A stretch of DNA of 64,000 nucleotides from Janthinobacterium sp. GW456P (GCF_002127655.1 NZ_NEHB01000002.1:62001-126000); one strand, 5' to 3'. Shown: positions 18,943 to 29,577, counted from the stretch's first letter. The notes: generated by a model from the letters alone, not told the origin. Made by a program: numbers and translations.

Positions 18943-20628
18943 TTAAAAGCTTTCCCACTCATCCACTGGCACCGCGCGGCGCGCCGTGCTGACCAGTTGA
19001 CGCGGCGCCGTTGCCGGTGCCGCGACTGCCGGCGCCTTGACGTTGACGGTCGTGCGCGGCCGGCTCGCGGCAGCGCCGGCCGCATCGAGCTTGAAGATGC
19101 TGACTACGGCGCTCAGGTTGGCGGCCTGCTCCTGCATCGATTCAGCCGCCGCGGCCGCCTCTTCCACCAGGGCCGCATTTTGCTGCGTCACCTGGTCCAT
19201 CTGGGCGACGGCCTGGTTAACCTGTTCGATACCGGCGCTCTGCTCGCTGCTGGCGGCCGTGATCTCGCTCATGATGTCCGTCACGCGGGTGATGCTGGCA
19301 ACGATGTCATCCATCGTGCGGCCCGCCTGGTCGACCAGTTTTGAGCCCGCCTCGACTTTCTCGACCGAATCGCCGATCAGTACCTTGATATCCTTGGCCG
19401 CCGCGGCCGAGCGTTGCGCCAGGTTGCGCACTTCCGTGGCGACGACGGCAAAGCCACGCCCCTGCTCGCCTGCGCGCGCCGCCTCGACGGCCGCGTTCAG
19501 GGCCAGAATATTGGTCTGAAAAGCAATCCCATCAATGACGGCGATGATGTCGACGATCTTGCGCGACGAGGCATTGATCGACGCCATCGTGCCCACCACT
19601 TCGCTGACCACCTTGCCGCCCTCGATGGCGATGCTCGACGAAGTCTGCGCCATGGTGTTGGCCTGGCGCGCATTGTCCGCATTCTGCTTCACGGTCGAGG
19701 TCAGCTCTTCCATCGACGAGGCCGTTTCTTCCAGCGAACTGGCCTGCTCTTCCGTGCGCGACGACAAGTCCTGATTGCCCGCGGCGATCTGGCTCGACGC
19801 CGTGGCGATGGTATCGGTGCCGCTTCGCACCTGGCCCACCAGCTTTTGCAAGCTGGCATTCATGTCTTTCAGGGCTTGCATCAATTGCCCCGTTTCGTCT
19901 TGCGATTGCACAACGATATGCGCCGTCAAATCGCCGGCCGCCACCTGGCGCGCCACGCCGACGGCCTCGATCAGCGGACGCGCCACGCTGCGCGCCACCC
20001 ACAGCGCCAGCAGCATGCCGACGACGACGATACCCACCAGCAAGCCGATCAGGCTGGCGCGCGAGGCCGCATAGGTTGCGTCGGCGCTGGCGCTCGAGCG
20101 CACGCCGCCGTCCGTGTTAATCGCCACCAGTTTATCGAGCGCCGCCATCATGTCCGTCATGACCTGGGCCGACGGTCCCACGGCCAGCGCGCGCGCCTCT
20201 TCCTTTTTCATCTCGCGCGACAGGCTCAGCATGGTTGCGTGCAGGCGCATGAATTCATCGTTGAGCGCCAGGAAGCGCTCGAACACTTCCTTCTCGCCCG
20301 GTTCGGAAATCAGGCCGCGGTACTTGTCGGCATCGGCCTTCAGCCTGGCCTGGGTTTCCGTCATGCGCGTTTCGTTCTGCGCCATGTCGGCATCCTGCGC
20401 GGCCAGCATGTGCGCCAGTTCCCAGCGGCGAAAATCGCTGACATCGCTGCGCATGGACATGGCCGCCAGTACGCTGGGCATCCAGTTGTCGGACAGGTCC
20501 GTCGATGCGGTATTGATGCGCGCCATGGAAAAGATCGCCGACACGCCCAGCGCTGCCGTCAGCAACAGTACGGCGCCAAACGACAAGATCAGCTTGGTGG
20601 CAATTTTCAGATCAAAAAACCATTTCAT
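18943..20628 (-). CDS. Methyl-accepting chemotaxis protein with C-terminal tether motif
   Basis: A 561-residue transmembrane chemoreceptor. Membrane segment 1 is at about residues 10-32. A helical periplasmic four-helix-bundle sensor follows to about 190, then membrane segment 2 ([17 protein letters not shown]), a HAMP domain, and a signalling domain with the highly conserved hairpin tip ([20 protein letters not shown]). An Ala/Pro linker leads to the last residues DEWESF, which fit the x-W-x-x-F pentapeptide that tethers CheR and CheB in enteric receptors. ATG 20628 is used because AAGGA lies 8-12 bases upstream. No che genes are nearby, so it is a stand-alone receptor. Ligand unknown. Confidence 0.93.
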   Translation of the reverse strand: MKWFFDLKIATKLILSFGAVLLLTAALGVSAIFSMARINTASTDLSDNWMPSVLAAMSMRSDVSDFRRWELAHMLAAQDADMAQNETRMTETQARLKADADKYRGLISEPGEKEVFERFLALNDEFMRLHATMLSLSREMKKEEARALAVGPSAQVMTDMMAALDKLVAINTDGGVRSSASADATYAASRASLIGLLVGIVVVGMLLALWVARSVARPLIEAVGVARQVAAGDLTAHIVVQSQDETGQLMQALKDMNASLQKLVGQVRSGTDTIATASSQIAAGNQDLSSRTEEQASSLEETASSMEELTSTVKQNADNARQANTMAQTSSSIAIEGGKVVSEVVGTMASINASSRKIVDIIAVIDGIAFQTNILALNAAVEAARAGEQGRGFAVVATEVRNLAQRSAAAAKDIKVLIGDSVEKVEAGSKLVDQAGRTMDDIVASITRVTDIMSEITAASSEQSAGIEQVNQAVAQMDQVTQQNAALVEEAAAAAESMQEQAANLSAVVSIFKLDAAGAAASRPRTTVNVKAPAVAAPATAPRQLVSTARRAVPVDEWESF

Positions 20629-21039
20629 GCGTTGCGTTCCTTCATTAACAGGTAAACGGGACAAGACAGGCGCGCACCAACACGGCGCATGTAATGCGGC
20701 GGCTCATACCGAAACGCCGGTTAAATTTCCAAAAGGCAACATTTTATCACCGACGCACTGCGGCGCAGAGTGCTTTGATCGCGGCATGCGGCCAAAGTTC
20801 AGGTGTAGCGGGCAGCGTACCGCATTTTTGTTCAAACACTGTTGTTTCCAAACGGGAAAATGAAGAGCAGGCGTAGGAGTTGGATGACACGAGGCAATGT
20901 TCCTAGCCTACATAAGCACGTCGGCTCATCCGATGCCCGTCAGTGCCCCCTGGTTCTATAGTGGATACAAGATTCAGCACAACGCTAGCAAGCCAGAAAA
21001 GCAGCGCCATCCAACAAAATCAGAAGACGAGGCCCTACC
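20629..21039. other. Divergent intergenic region (chemoreceptor / Crp-type regulator)
   Basis: About 410 bases, with no gene seen. It must hold leftward and rightward promoters. A GAAGACGAGG ribosome site lies just before the regulator start. No clear sigma-28 promoter for the receptor was found by eye. Confidence 0.5.
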
Positions 21040-21846
21040 ATGTACAAAGCTTATAGCAACCTGACACCAGCCACGAATAGCCACGCCGCCGCCCAGCATA
21101 ACTGGCAAGCCGCACCGGCTACGCCCATGATTAGCATCACTGGCGCCCAACAGAACGAATTGCTGCGCGCCTTGTCGCGCGCCGATCTGGAGCGCTTGTT
21201 TTGCCAGCTGGAATTGGTCGCTTTGCCTGCCGGCAAGCACCTGTTCGATTGCGGCGGCAAGATTGAATACACGTACTTCCCCACCAACGCCATCGTTTCC
21301 CTGCTGTACGTGATGGAAGACGGCGCCACCACCGAGATCGCCGTCATCGGCCGCGAAGGCGTGGCTGGCGTGGTGCTGTACGAAGCCGAGCGCGCCACCT
21401 GCACCGCCATCGTACAGACGGCCGGCTACGGCTACCGCCTGAAAACCGCCTTCCTGCGCGAAGTGTTCAATGAAGGCGGCGCGCTGGCGCAATTGCTGAT
21501 GCGCTATACCAGCGCCATGTTTGCGCAAATGGCGCAGAACGTGGTGGGCGGCCGTCATTGCAGCATCGAACAAAAACTGTGCCGTTGGCTGCTGGACCGC
21601 CTCGACCGCTCCCTGTCGAACGAACTGAAGGTCACGCAAGACACCATGGCCAACATGCTGGGCGTACGCCGTGAAAGCGTCACCGTCACGGCACGCAAGC
21701 TGCAGGATGAAGGCTTGATCCAGTACCGTCGCGGCACAGTCGAAGTGCTCGACCGCGAAGGCCTGGAAGCGGCCGCCGGCAATTGCTATAAAGCCGCACG
21801 CGCCGGTTTCGAACAGTTCCGCAGCGGCATCAGCGCACACAATTAA
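21040..21846 (+). CDS. Crp/Fnr-family transcriptional regulator
   Basis: A 268-residue regulator with an N-terminal extension of about 30 residues, a cyclic-nucleotide-binding-like beta barrel (about 40-160) and a C-terminal winged helix with VTQDTMANMLGVRRESVTV as the DNA-recognition region. The barrel lacks the Cys set of Fnr and the RxS cAMP signature is not evident, so the effector is unknown. This subtype (PTNAIVSLLYVMEDGATTEIAVIG) is common as a stand-alone regulator in Oxalobacteraceae and relatives. It is preceded by a good ribosome site and followed 69 bases later by a GST gene, possibly co-transcribed. Confidence 0.88.
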   Translation: MYKAYSNLTPATNSHAAAQHNWQAAPATPMISITGAQQNELLRALSRADLERLFCQLELVALPAGKHLFDCGGKIEYTYFPTNAIVSLLYVMEDGATTEIAVIGREGVAGVVLYEAERATCTAIVQTAGYGYRLKTAFLREVFNEGGALAQLLMRYTSAMFAQMAQNVVGGRHCSIEQKLCRWLLDRLDRSLSNELKVTQDTMANMLGVRRESVTVTARKLQDEGLIQYRRGTVEVLDREGLEAAAGNCYKAARAGFEQFRSGISAHN

Positions 21847-21915
21847 GCGTGGCGCTGGCCACCGGACAGGCAAACAGGTATCGTAGGCGCTCCCCGACTA
21901 CCCCGGAGACTGGCC

Positions 21916-22521
21916 ATGAAACTGATCGGTATGCTCGACTCGCCCTATGTGCGCAGGGTCGCCATCTGTTTGCAACTGCAGGGAATTGCCTACGAACACT
22001 TGCCGCTCTCCGTGTTCCGCAACATGGATGCCGTGCGCGCGATCAACCCTGTCATCAAGGTGCCGACCCTGGTACTTGATGACGGGCAAGTACTGATGGA
22101 TTCCACCCTGATTCTGCAGTATCTGTCTCTGCTGCATCCCGCGACGTCCGGCCTCGCCTTCGCCGACAGCGTGCGCGCGCTGCGCCTGACGGGCCTGGCT
22201 CTGGCCGCCTATGAAAAAGCCGTGCAGATCGTCTACGAACGCAAGCTGCGTCCGCTCGACAAACAGCACGCGCCGTGGCTGGAACGGGTCAGCATGCAAC
22301 TGCATGCCGCCTGGAGCGCGCTGGAACAGGAATGCGCGCACCTGCCCTTGCCGGGCGAGACGGGCAGTATCGACCAGGCGGGCGTGACGATCGCCGTCGG
22401 CTGGAGCTTCGCCCTGCTGGAAACGGCCGACATCGTCAAGCCGGCGGACTACCCCGCCGTGCACGCCTACACACGCTCGGCGGAAACCCTGCCGGCCTTC
22501 CTCGCCACGCCGCCAGTCTGA
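21916..22521 (+). CDS. Glutathione S-transferase family protein
   Basis: A 201-residue GST-fold protein. The N-terminal thioredoxin-like domain starts MKLIGMLDSPYVRRVAI, where the SPYVRR run carries the usual Ser/Tyr glutathione-contact region. The cis-Pro loop is KVPTLVLDDG and the DSTLILQYL helix follows. The C-terminal half is all-helical. Members conjugate or reduce small electrophiles with glutathione. Substrate cannot be deduced. A GGAGACTGGCC ribosome site precedes the ATG. Confidence 0.9.
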   Translation: MKLIGMLDSPYVRRVAICLQLQGIAYEHLPLSVFRNMDAVRAINPVIKVPTLVLDDGQVLMDSTLILQYLSLLHPATSGLAFADSVRALRLTGLALAAYEKAVQIVYERKLRPLDKQHAPWLERVSMQLHAAWSALEQECAHLPLPGETGSIDQAGVTIAVGWSFALLETADIVKPADYPAVHAYTRSAETLPAFLATPPV

Positions 22522-22698
22522 CTGCCTGCGGCAGGCACCGTGACGGCACCAAGCGCACGGTGCCACATCAACAAGCGCCTGCCTGCACCATCTTTCCCCT
22601 CGCGACTCCTCGCCTGCACCATTGCGTACCCCGCCAGCAGGCAGCTACCCGGTACAATATTGCTATACCCCCATCTCGCCGCCACCAAGAAAGAGTTA

Positions 22699-23190
22699 AT
22701 GAAAGACATCAATTGCGAAGGCTTGCCACACATCCGTGTACTGGCAGGTGAAAACACCAGCGGCCCCGTGTATGAAACCCTGCCGGCGCGCCAGATCGAC
22801 GAGCACGTCTATGAACTGCTGGCCTCGCCCGGCCTGACCCTGAACCTGGCCCGCGGCGACATCGTCAACATCGCCGACCCGCTCGCGCCTGCCGAAGTAT
22901 TGAAACGCGGTGGCAACTTCTGCATCCAGGTCTACGCCGACGACGTGCCGCAAGAAGCAGTGGACCAGCTCGAACGCGACGTGCAAAGCCAGTTGGGCGG
23001 CACCATGGATGGCCAGTACAAGGGCAACCTCACCTTCAGCGTGCCGGGACACCACGGCATCTACAACGTCAACGGCCCCTTCGACGCCTTCCGCGCAGCG
23101 ACGGGTGTGGAATGGTATTTCGCCAATATCTACGTCAACCTCGATGACGACGACGACGAAACCTTGCTCAACTGGTGGGTGGGCATGTAA
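22699..23190 (+). CDS. DUF4265-like protein of unknown function
   Basis: A 163-residue acidic, cytoplasmic protein with no signal or membrane segment. The segment ARQIDEHVYELLASPGLTLNLARGDIVNIAD resembles the DUF4265 core, in which an alpha/beta domain is followed by a phrase on small gene products of unknown role. The end DDDDDETLLNWWVGM is distinctive. ATG 22699 with AAGAAAGAG upstream is chosen. The open frame continues 53 codons upstream into non-conserved sequence. Family placement is tentative. Confidence 0.72.
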   Translation: MKDINCEGLPHIRVLAGENTSGPVYETLPARQIDEHVYELLASPGLTLNLARGDIVNIADPLAPAEVLKRGGNFCIQVYADDVPQEAVDQLERDVQSQLGGTMDGQYKGNLTFSVPGHHGIYNVNGPFDAFRAATGVEWYFANIYVNLDDDDDETLLNWWVGM

Positions 23191-23492
23191 TCGCCTCTCG
23201 GAAATCTGGCGTCAGCCTGTCCCCGCCAGCCGCCAGCAGCGTGCCATGCAAATCGGCATCCAAGCTACGGCCAGTCCGGTGCTGGCTGCAGCGACCGGTT
23301 GGCGTCATCGCACGGGAACTCCAGGGCGACTACCCAGATTGACGGCGATGCAGCGCCGGCTCATGCCCAGGAATTGAGCAAAGGTGACGTTTCGGCAGCG
23401 AATGCCGTAGAGCGCCCGCCCAGCGCACGGCCAACCGAACTCAGCGCTACGTGCTACGATGCAAGACAAGTTCCACGTTTTCAACACATACC
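23191..23492. other. Intergenic region upstream of the HAD phosphatase gene
   Basis: About 300 bases with no gene or structured element recognised. The promoter of the next gene should lie here. Confidence 0.5.
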
Positions 23493-24206
23493 ATGACCTA
23501 CCAGCTATTCCTGTTTGACCTGGACGATACCCTGCTCGACTTCCGGGCGTCCGAAAAACGCTCCTTCCTGCACACCATGCACGAACTGGGCTTGCGCGAC
23601 GGCATTGACGGACTGTTTTCCCAGTACCAGGCAATCAACGTCGACCTGTGGAAACGTTTCGAGACGGGCAGCGTGACCAAGGATTTCCTCAAGGTAGAGC
23701 GCTTCCGCAAGACCTTTGCACAGAACAGTATCGATATCGACCCGGAACGGGCCAGCCGCCTGTACCTGGAATCGCTGCCAGACACGGTCGTGCTCATCGA
23801 TGGCGCCAAAGAAGTGTGCGCAGCGCTGTCGGCCGTCGGTGAAGTAGGCATCATCACCAACGGCGTCGAAACCATCCAGAACCGCCGCATCGCCGCCTCC
23901 GGCCTGGGCGACTACATTTCCTTCGTCGCCACCTCCGAAGCGTGCGGCCACGCCAAGCCCGATGTGCGCTTCTTCGAATACGCGGCCAAGATGGCGCGCG
24001 CATTGCGCAAGGAGTCGACCATCATCATCGGCGACCGGCTGGACGCCGACATCCTCGGCGCCAACCGCTACGGCATCGACAGCTGCTGGTTCAACCCGGA
24101 CGGCATGGCGAATGCCTCGGCCGCCATCCCCAACTTTGAAGTGGCCAGCCTGCATGACATCGTGCCGGCGCTGAACGCGATGCCGCGCAACTTGAAACAG
24201 GCTTGA
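23493..24206 (+). CDS. yjjG: YjjG-family HAD hydrolase (noncanonical pyrimidine nucleotidase)
   Basis: A 237-residue HAD-superfamily phosphatase. Motif I FDLDDTLLD has nucleophile D9 and acid D11. Motif II is IITNG, and motif IV is GDRLDADILGANRYG. The helical cap between motifs I and II fits subclass I. YjjG in E. coli dephosphorylates noncanonical pyrimidine nucleotides such as 5-fluoro-dUMP and limits mutagenic nucleotides. The name comes from overall similarity, since HAD substrates are hard to predict. ATG 23493 gives the conserved MTYQLFLFDLDDT start. Confidence 0.85.
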   Translation: MTYQLFLFDLDDTLLDFRASEKRSFLHTMHELGLRDGIDGLFSQYQAINVDLWKRFETGSVTKDFLKVERFRKTFAQNSIDIDPERASRLYLESLPDTVVLIDGAKEVCAALSAVGEVGIITNGVETIQNRRIAASGLGDYISFVATSEACGHAKPDVRFFEYAAKMARALRKESTIIIGDRLDADILGANRYGIDSCWFNPDGMANASAAIPNFEVASLHDIVPALNAMPRNLKQA

Positions 24207-24315
24207 TCTTCCAGAGGCGCACCACCTGAAATACGCTGGCAGCGGCACGTCAACACGCCGCTGCTCGCATAGAGTAAAGCCAAGCGCCCTGCCCGCCTGA
24301 TTGCGCGTCAAACGA

Positions 24316-24651
24316 TCAATCGCGCGTCAATACTTCCAGCAACTCGATTTCGAAGTTCAAATTGGAGTGCGGCGGTATCAAACCCACCTGCCGCTCGCCA
24401 TACGCAAGATCCGCCGGCACCCACAGCTTGCGCTTGCCGCCGACCTGCATGCCGTGCAAACCGAGGATCCAGCCCTGAATCACCTTGTTATTGCTCAACA
24501 CACAGCGAAACGGCTCACCACGCTTGTGCGACGAGTCGAACTCCGTGCCATCTTCCAGCCAGCCCCGGTAATGCGCCGTCACCAGCGCCCCACGCGCCGC
24601 CGCCTTGCCATCTCCCACCACGATATCTTCAATTTTCACTTCAGCCGTCAT
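24316..24651 (-). CDS. FKBP-type peptidyl-prolyl cis-trans isomerase
   Basis: A small (111-residue) single-domain FKBP. GWLEDGTEFDSSHKRGEPF and VIQGWILGLHGMQVGGKRK, then LAYGERQVGLIPPHSNLNF, are the standard binding-pocket strands with the conserved Tyr, Phe, Asp and Trp positions. There is no signal peptide, so the enzyme should be cytoplasmic, assisting proline isomerisation in folding. An in-frame ATG at 24672 would add seven residues (MMKDEND). It lies 40-50 bases downstream of the terminator that ends the tRNA transcript. Confidence 0.92.
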   Translation of the reverse strand: MTAEVKIEDIVVGDGKAAARGALVTAHYRGWLEDGTEFDSSHKRGEPFRCVLSNNKVIQGWILGLHGMQVGGKRKLWVPADLAYGERQVGLIPPHSNLNFEIELLEVLTRD

Positions 24652-24700
24652 GTCGTTTTCATCCTTCATCATTCGCGATGCCGCGATTGTACGACAACAT

Positions 24701-24735
24701 AAAAAAAGCCCCGGCAGTGGCCCGCCGGGGCTTTG
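24701..24735 (-). terminator. Rho-independent terminator downstream of the tRNA
   Basis: Arms AAAGCCCCGGC (24705-24715) and GCCGGGGCTTT (24724-24734) form an 11-base-pair stem with an 8-base loop. On the minus strand it is followed by a run of T. It ends the tRNA transcript and perhaps rpoD read-through. Confidence 0.85.
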
Positions 24736-24753
24736 ATCGATGCTGCTGAATTC

Positions 24754-24832
<79 letters not shown>

Positions 24833-24942
24833 AGGGGACTGCGGCTTGGCGGCGCTGTTGAAAACCCGCCTCGCGCGGCCGTTTTGGAAACGGACACGCG
24901 AGGATAGGGGTATCGGGGGCGCGCGTCAAGCCCTATTGGCTT

Positions 24943-27186
24943 CTAGTTGCCTTCCAAGAAGCTTTTCAGCTTATCGGAGCGCGATGGGTGGCGCAGTTTG
25001 CGCAGCGCCTTCGCTTCGATCTGGCGGATGCGCTCGCGCGTCACGTCGAATTGCTTGCCCACTTCTTCCAGCGTGTGGTCGGTGGACATCTCGATGCCGA
25101 AACGCATGCGCAGCACTTTGGCTTCGCGTGGCGTCAGGGAATCGAGCACGTCCTTGACCACGCCACGCATGGACGCGTGCAGCGCTGCATCGGCCGGGGC
25201 CAGGGTGTTGTTGTCCTCGATGAAGTCGCCCAGGTGGGAATCGTCGTCGTCGCCGATCGGCGTTTCCATCGAGATCGGTTCCTTGGCGATTTTCATGATC
25301 TTGCGGATCTTGTCCTCGGGCATTTCCATCTTGATCGCCAGGGTGGCCGGATCGGGTTCCGCGCCCGTTTCTTGCAGTATCTGGCGGGAAATCCGGTTCA
25401 TCTTGTTGATCGTCTCGATCATGTGCACGGGAATGCGGATCGTGCGCGCCTGGTCGGCGATCGAGCGGGTGATGGCCTGGCGGATCCACCAGGTCGCATA
25501 CGTGGAAAACTTGTAGCCGCGGCGGTACTCGAACTTGTCGACCGCCTTCATCAGGCCGATATTGCCTTCCTGGATCAGGTCGAGGAATTGCAGGCCGCGG
25601 TTCGTGTATTTCTTGGCGATCGAAATGACCAGGCGCAAGTTGGCCTCCGTCATTTCGCGCTTGGCCTTGCGCGCCTTCATTTCACCGGCCGCCATCTGGC
25701 GGTTGATGTTGCGCAAGTCCGGCAGCGGCAGCACGACGCGCGCCTGCAGGTCGATCAGGCGCTGCTGCAGTTCCTTGACGGTCGGAATGTTGCGGCCCAG
25801 GATGGCGCTGTACGCGTGTCCTGCGTTGACTTCGCCATCGACCCAGTCGAGGTTGGTTTCATTGCCCGGGAAGACCTTGATGAAGTGGGCGCGCGGCATG
25901 CCGCAGCGGTTCACGGCCACGTCGAGAATCTGCTTCTCGATATGGCGTACTTCGTCGACCTGGCCGCGCAGGGTGTCGCACAGCTTTTCCACGACCTTGG
26001 CCGTGAAGCGGATGCCCAGCAACTCTTGCGAAATGGCTTCCTGCGCCTTGGCGTACGGTTTCGAGTTGTAGCCTTCTTTCTCGAAGGCGCGGCGCATCTT
26101 GTCGAATTGCTGAGAAATGACGGCAAATTTTTCCAGCGCCGTGCGTTTCAGGGTTTCCAGCTGCTCGGCCGAGAAACCGGCGGCGCCCGAAGCGCTCGCT
26201 TCTTCTTCCTCTTCTTCTTCCTCTTCTTCCGCTTCGCCCTCTTCCTCGTCTTCTTCGACGGGAGCGGCCACGACAGGGGCGGCGGCGACCGGTTCGTTCT
26301 CATCGACGAGGCCGTCGACGATTTCGTCGATCTTGATCTCTTCGTTGGCGATGCGGTCGGCGGCGGCGATGATTTCGGCGATCGTCACGGGGCAGGCGGA
26401 AATGGCCTGGATCATGTCTTTCAAGCCATCTTCGATGCGCTTGGCGATCTCGATCTCGCCTTCGCGCGTCAGCAGCTCGACCGAGCCCATTTCACGCATG
26501 TACATGCGCACGGGGTCGGTGGTACGGCCGAAATCGGAGTCGACGGTCGACAAGGCGGCCTCGGCCGCCGCTTCCGCCTCGTCGTCACTGGTGACGACGG
26601 CAACGTTATCGGACAGCAGCAACGTTTCCGCATCGGGCGCGTGCTCGTAGACGGCGATCCCCATGTCATTGAAGGTACCGATGATGCCTTCGATGGCTTC
26701 CGGATCGACGATGTTTTCGGGCAGGTGATCGTTGATTTCAGCATACGTCAGGAAACCGCGTTCCTTGCCGAACTTGATCAGGGTCTTGAGTTTCTGGCGC
26801 CGGCGCTCGAGCTCTTCCTCGCTCGCTTCCGTGTCGGACGAGAACGCGTCCTTCAGCAGCGCGCGCTCTTTCGCCTTGCGGTCCTTGGCCTTGGCCTTGT
26901 CGACGGCCTTCAGTTCGGCCCGCTCGACGGCGTTCAGGGCGGCGACTTCATCATTTTCTGGCTGGAATTCTTTGGGCTTGCGGCCGCGGCGGCCTGGCAC
27001 TTTTACCGACGGCAAGACATAACCGGACGTATCGATGGCCGCCAGAGTGGCGGCGTCGGTGGTCTGGCTGACCACAGGCGGCGCGCTGGTCACGCGCGCT
27101 TCTGGCCGGTCGAGCGCCTTTTCGGCTTTCGTGGTAACTTTAGTGGGCTTTGCAGCCGCTTTGGATTCGGGTTTCTTGATTGGCAC
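24943..27186 (-). CDS. rpoD: RNA polymerase sigma factor RpoD (sigma-70)
   Basis: A 747-residue primary sigma factor. The N-terminus is Lys/Ala-rich. Region 1.1 follows, then a large non-conserved insert with a run of Glu (about residues 310-335) as in other beta/gamma RpoD. Regions 2 ([19 protein letters not shown]), 3 and 4 ([20 protein letters not shown]) come in order at the C-terminus. It directs transcription of housekeeping genes. The start is GTG 27186, the only start codon downstream of an in-frame TAA. It is the last protein gene of the rpsU-yqeY-dnaG-rpoD block, with a 464-base gap after dnaG that probably carries its own promoters. Confidence 0.97.
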   Translation of the reverse strand: MPIKKPESKAAAKPTKVTTKAEKALDRPEARVTSAPPVVSQTTDAATLAAIDTSGYVLPSVKVPGRRGRKPKEFQPENDEVAALNAVERAELKAVDKAKAKDRKAKERALLKDAFSSDTEASEEELERRRQKLKTLIKFGKERGFLTYAEINDHLPENIVDPEAIEGIIGTFNDMGIAVYEHAPDAETLLLSDNVAVVTSDDEAEAAAEAALSTVDSDFGRTTDPVRMYMREMGSVELLTREGEIEIAKRIEDGLKDMIQAISACPVTIAEIIAAADRIANEEIKIDEIVDGLVDENEPVAAAPVVAAPVEEDEEEGEAEEEEEEEEEEASASGAAGFSAEQLETLKRTALEKFAVISQQFDKMRRAFEKEGYNSKPYAKAQEAISQELLGIRFTAKVVEKLCDTLRGQVDEVRHIEKQILDVAVNRCGMPRAHFIKVFPGNETNLDWVDGEVNAGHAYSAILGRNIPTVKELQQRLIDLQARVVLPLPDLRNINRQMAAGEMKARKAKREMTEANLRLVISIAKKYTNRGLQFLDLIQEGNIGLMKAVDKFEYRRGYKFSTYATWWIRQAITRSIADQARTIRIPVHMIETINKMNRISRQILQETGAEPDPATLAIKMEMPEDKIRKIMKIAKEPISMETPIGDDDDSHLGDFIEDNNTLAPADAALHASMRGVVKDVLDSLTPREAKVLRMRFGIEMSTDHTLEEVGKQFDVTRERIRQIEAKALRKLRHPSRSDKLKSFLEGN

Positions 27187-27650
27187 AGGCGCTTTCGATT
27201 ACACAACGACTTGCTTTACGGTGGATTAGGATAAAGTTTGCTGCCAGTTCCCTGTCTACCTGCGGGAACCACCATCTTCGAACCTGCCGACTACGCAAAT
27301 TCGACACTGTTACGTTACTTACACCTCATCGGCCACGATCCGCGGGAAGCGCAGCAATTCCTGTCCACCGGCTGTTGCCAGCCGCCTCGGCAAAAATTCC
27401 TGCATCGACCGCGTTGGGAGCGAGAGCCTGGCGCGGCTTGCCAGCGTCTGCGAGCCTTGCCCGCAACGCCGAAAGCGCCAGTTGGCCCTGGCTGCCGACA
27501 CGATCCACCGCGCCGATCAAGAGCCTAACTTACTGAAAACAAATACTATTTACGAAACAGAACTAGCTTGCCAAAGCACACAATACTTAGCATTTAATTA
27601 TAGCACGCGAAAAATGTTTTTCCAGTGCGCGCCATATCCCCAGAGCAAGG
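27187..27650. other. dnaG-rpoD intergenic region
   Basis: About 464 bases. It likely holds rpoD promoters. A TTG-started minus-strand frame at 27326-27520 has a protein-like, Ala-rich composition, but no recognisable family or ribosome site was seen, so it is not called. The half nearest dnaG (27530-27640) is AT-rich. Confidence 0.5.
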
Positions 27651-29447
27651 TTAGCGATTCACCAACTCGGCATCGCGTTCGCGTTCCAGCTCACCCTGTT
27701 CCTGCATGATTTCGCGGTAGCGTACACCAATTTTCTCCGATGGCAAACCCGACGCAAACAATTGCTGTAATTCCGCCTTCAAGGCATTCAATTTGATCTC
27801 GCGGATGGTGCTCACCAGCCACGACAATTCGCTGTCGTAATCGGATTCCGTGCCGGCCGCAATCTCGCCGATGATCTCGTCATACTCGCTGCCCAGCTCC
27901 TTCAACTGCTGCGCCAGCGCGGCAAAACTGCCATGCTCGCCCAGTGCCTGCCCCACGGCCACCAGCTGCCCCAGGCTGTGCGCCGCGTCCGGCCCCAGGT
28001 GCTGGAAGGCGGCCAGGGCCGCTTCATCAATGCGCAGGGTCAATGGCGGATGCGCCACCAGCATGCGCATGATCTTCAATTCCAGGCCCACAGGCACGGG
28101 ACGGCCCGATTTCGGCGGCGCGCGGTGCGCCACGGCAACAGGTTTGGCCAGCTCGAACAGGGCTTCGATCTCGGCCGGCGTGGACTGCGTCAGCTGCGCC
28201 AGGCCCCGCACGATCTGCAGGCGCAGCGACGATGGCGCCATCAGCTGCAGCAGCGGCTTGGCGTCGAACTGCACGCGGGCGCGCCCTTCCGGTTCCGACA
28301 AATCATGCTCGCCCGATACTTCTTTCAGCAAGAACTGCGACAGCGGCATCGCTTCATGCACCTGCTGCTCGAAGCCTTCGGCGCCGAATGCGCGGATATA
28401 GCTGTCTGGATCGTGTTCCGCCGGCAGGAAAAGGAATTTGATTGTCTTGTTGTCCGACACGTGGGCCAGGCTCGCTTCCAGCGCACGGCGGGCGGCGCGG
28501 CGGCCAGCCTTGTCGCCGTCGAAGCTGAAAATCACGTTATCGGTCTGGCGCAGCAGTTTTTGCACGTGGGTGGGCGTGCACGCCGTGCCCAGGGTGGCCA
28601 CCGCCTGCGGGAAACCCATCTGCGCCAGCGCCACCACATCCATATAGCCTTCTGTCACCAGCACGTAGCCGGCGTCGCGGATGGCCTGGCGCGCCTCGAA
28701 CAGCCCATATAGTTCGAAACCCTTGGAAAACAAGGGGGTTTCCGGCGAATTCAGGTATTTCGGTTCGCCATGGTCGAGCACGCGGCCGCCAAAGGCGATG
28801 ACCTGGCCCTTGGTATTGCGAATCGGAAACATGATGCGTTCGCGGAAACGGTCGTAGCGCTTGCGGTTGTTGCCCTCTTCATCGACCTTGTCGATCACGA
28901 GACCGGCCTCGGCCAGGGCTACCACGTCGTAGTCGGGGAAGACGGTACGCAGGTTGTCCCAGCCGCCGGGTGCGAAACCCATGCCGAAGCGAGCGGCCAC
29001 TTCGCCCGTCAAGCCCCGGTTTTTGAGGTAGGCGATGGCTTCCGGCGCGTGGCGCAATTGCCCGCGGTAATAATCGCAGGCCTGCGTCATGGCGTCGGAC
29101 AGGGCCAGGCTTTGTGCCTGGATCTGCGCGCGCTGGGCCGGCGGAATTTTATCGTCCGCTTCCGGCACGACCATGCCCACGTTTTGCGCCAGGTCCTTGA
29201 CGGCATCGACAAAGCCCATGCCCGAGTATTCGATCAGGAAGCCGATCGAGGTGCCATGCGCGCCGCAGCCGAAGCAGTGATAGAACTGCTTGGTTGGGCT
29301 GACGGTAAAGCTGGGCGACTTTTCACTGTGGAACGGGCACAAGCCCATGAAATTGGCGCCACCTTTTTTCAGTTGCACATAGCGGCCCACGACATCGACG
29401 ATATCGACGCGGTTGAGCAAATCGGAAATGAAGGATTGAGGTATCAC
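27651..29447 (-). CDS. dnaG: DNA primase DnaG
   Basis: A 598-residue bacterial primase. The CHC2 zinc finger is C37, H40, C58, C61 (LCPFHSEKSPSF to YHCFGCG). The RNA-polymerase core includes the TOPRIM motif (VTEGYMDVVAL and FSFDGDKAGRRAA). The C-terminal part binds DnaB helicase. It makes RNA primers at the fork. The start is GTG 29447: an in-frame TAA is close upstream and homologues begin with the same IPQSFI. No clear Shine-Dalgarno is seen, so translation may be weak, in line with the low dose of this enzyme in other bacteria. Confidence 0.97.
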   Translation of the reverse strand: MIPQSFISDLLNRVDIVDVVGRYVQLKKGGANFMGLCPFHSEKSPSFTVSPTKQFYHCFGCGAHGTSIGFLIEYSGMGFVDAVKDLAQNVGMVVPEADDKIPPAQRAQIQAQSLALSDAMTQACDYYRGQLRHAPEAIAYLKNRGLTGEVAARFGMGFAPGGWDNLRTVFPDYDVVALAEAGLVIDKVDEEGNNRKRYDRFRERIMFPIRNTKGQVIAFGGRVLDHGEPKYLNSPETPLFSKGFELYGLFEARQAIRDAGYVLVTEGYMDVVALAQMGFPQAVATLGTACTPTHVQKLLRQTDNVIFSFDGDKAGRRAARRALEASLAHVSDNKTIKFLFLPAEHDPDSYIRAFGAEGFEQQVHEAMPLSQFLLKEVSGEHDLSEPEGRARVQFDAKPLLQLMAPSSLRLQIVRGLAQLTQSTPAEIEALFELAKPVAVAHRAPPKSGRPVPVGLELKIMRMLVAHPPLTLRIDEAALAAFQHLGPDAAHSLGQLVAVGQALGEHGSFAALAQQLKELGSEYDEIIGEIAAGTESDYDSELSWLVSTIREIKLNALKAELQQLFASGLPSEKIGVRYREIMQEQGELERERDAELVNR

Positions 29448-29532
29448 TGGCGAGGGCGGGTCTTGTTATGGGTCAGACTATACTACCGCACGTGGCCGGA
29501 GGTTGAGCCAGGTCAACGTGTGGGCTGTTAAG

Positions 29533-29560
29533 GGGCTGCCGGCGCGACGGCTGGCAGCCC
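29533..29560. terminator. Hairpin between yqeY and dnaG
   Basis: GGGCTGCC (29533-29540) pairs with GGCAGCCC (29553-29560) around a 12-base loop. No T-run follows on the minus strand, so it may only attenuate read-through from yqeY into dnaG, or stabilise the upstream RNA end. Confidence 0.45.
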
Positions 29561-29577
29561 TTGCTACTATTGTTTGC

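Noticed and set aside
26190-26260. Triplet repeat-like GAA/TTC run as a microsatellite
   Set aside because: It encodes the acidic Glu-rich insert that is usual in betaproteobacterial RpoD.
24988-27234. A 748-codon open frame on the plus strand across rpoD
   Set aside because: It is the antisense shadow of rpoD. GC-rich codons leave the opposite frame open, and the sequence is His/Arg/Asp-rich with no known domain.
27326-27520. A small minus-strand frame between dnaG and rpoD
   Set aside because: TTG start with no family match or conserved motif visible, so support is too weak to call a gene.
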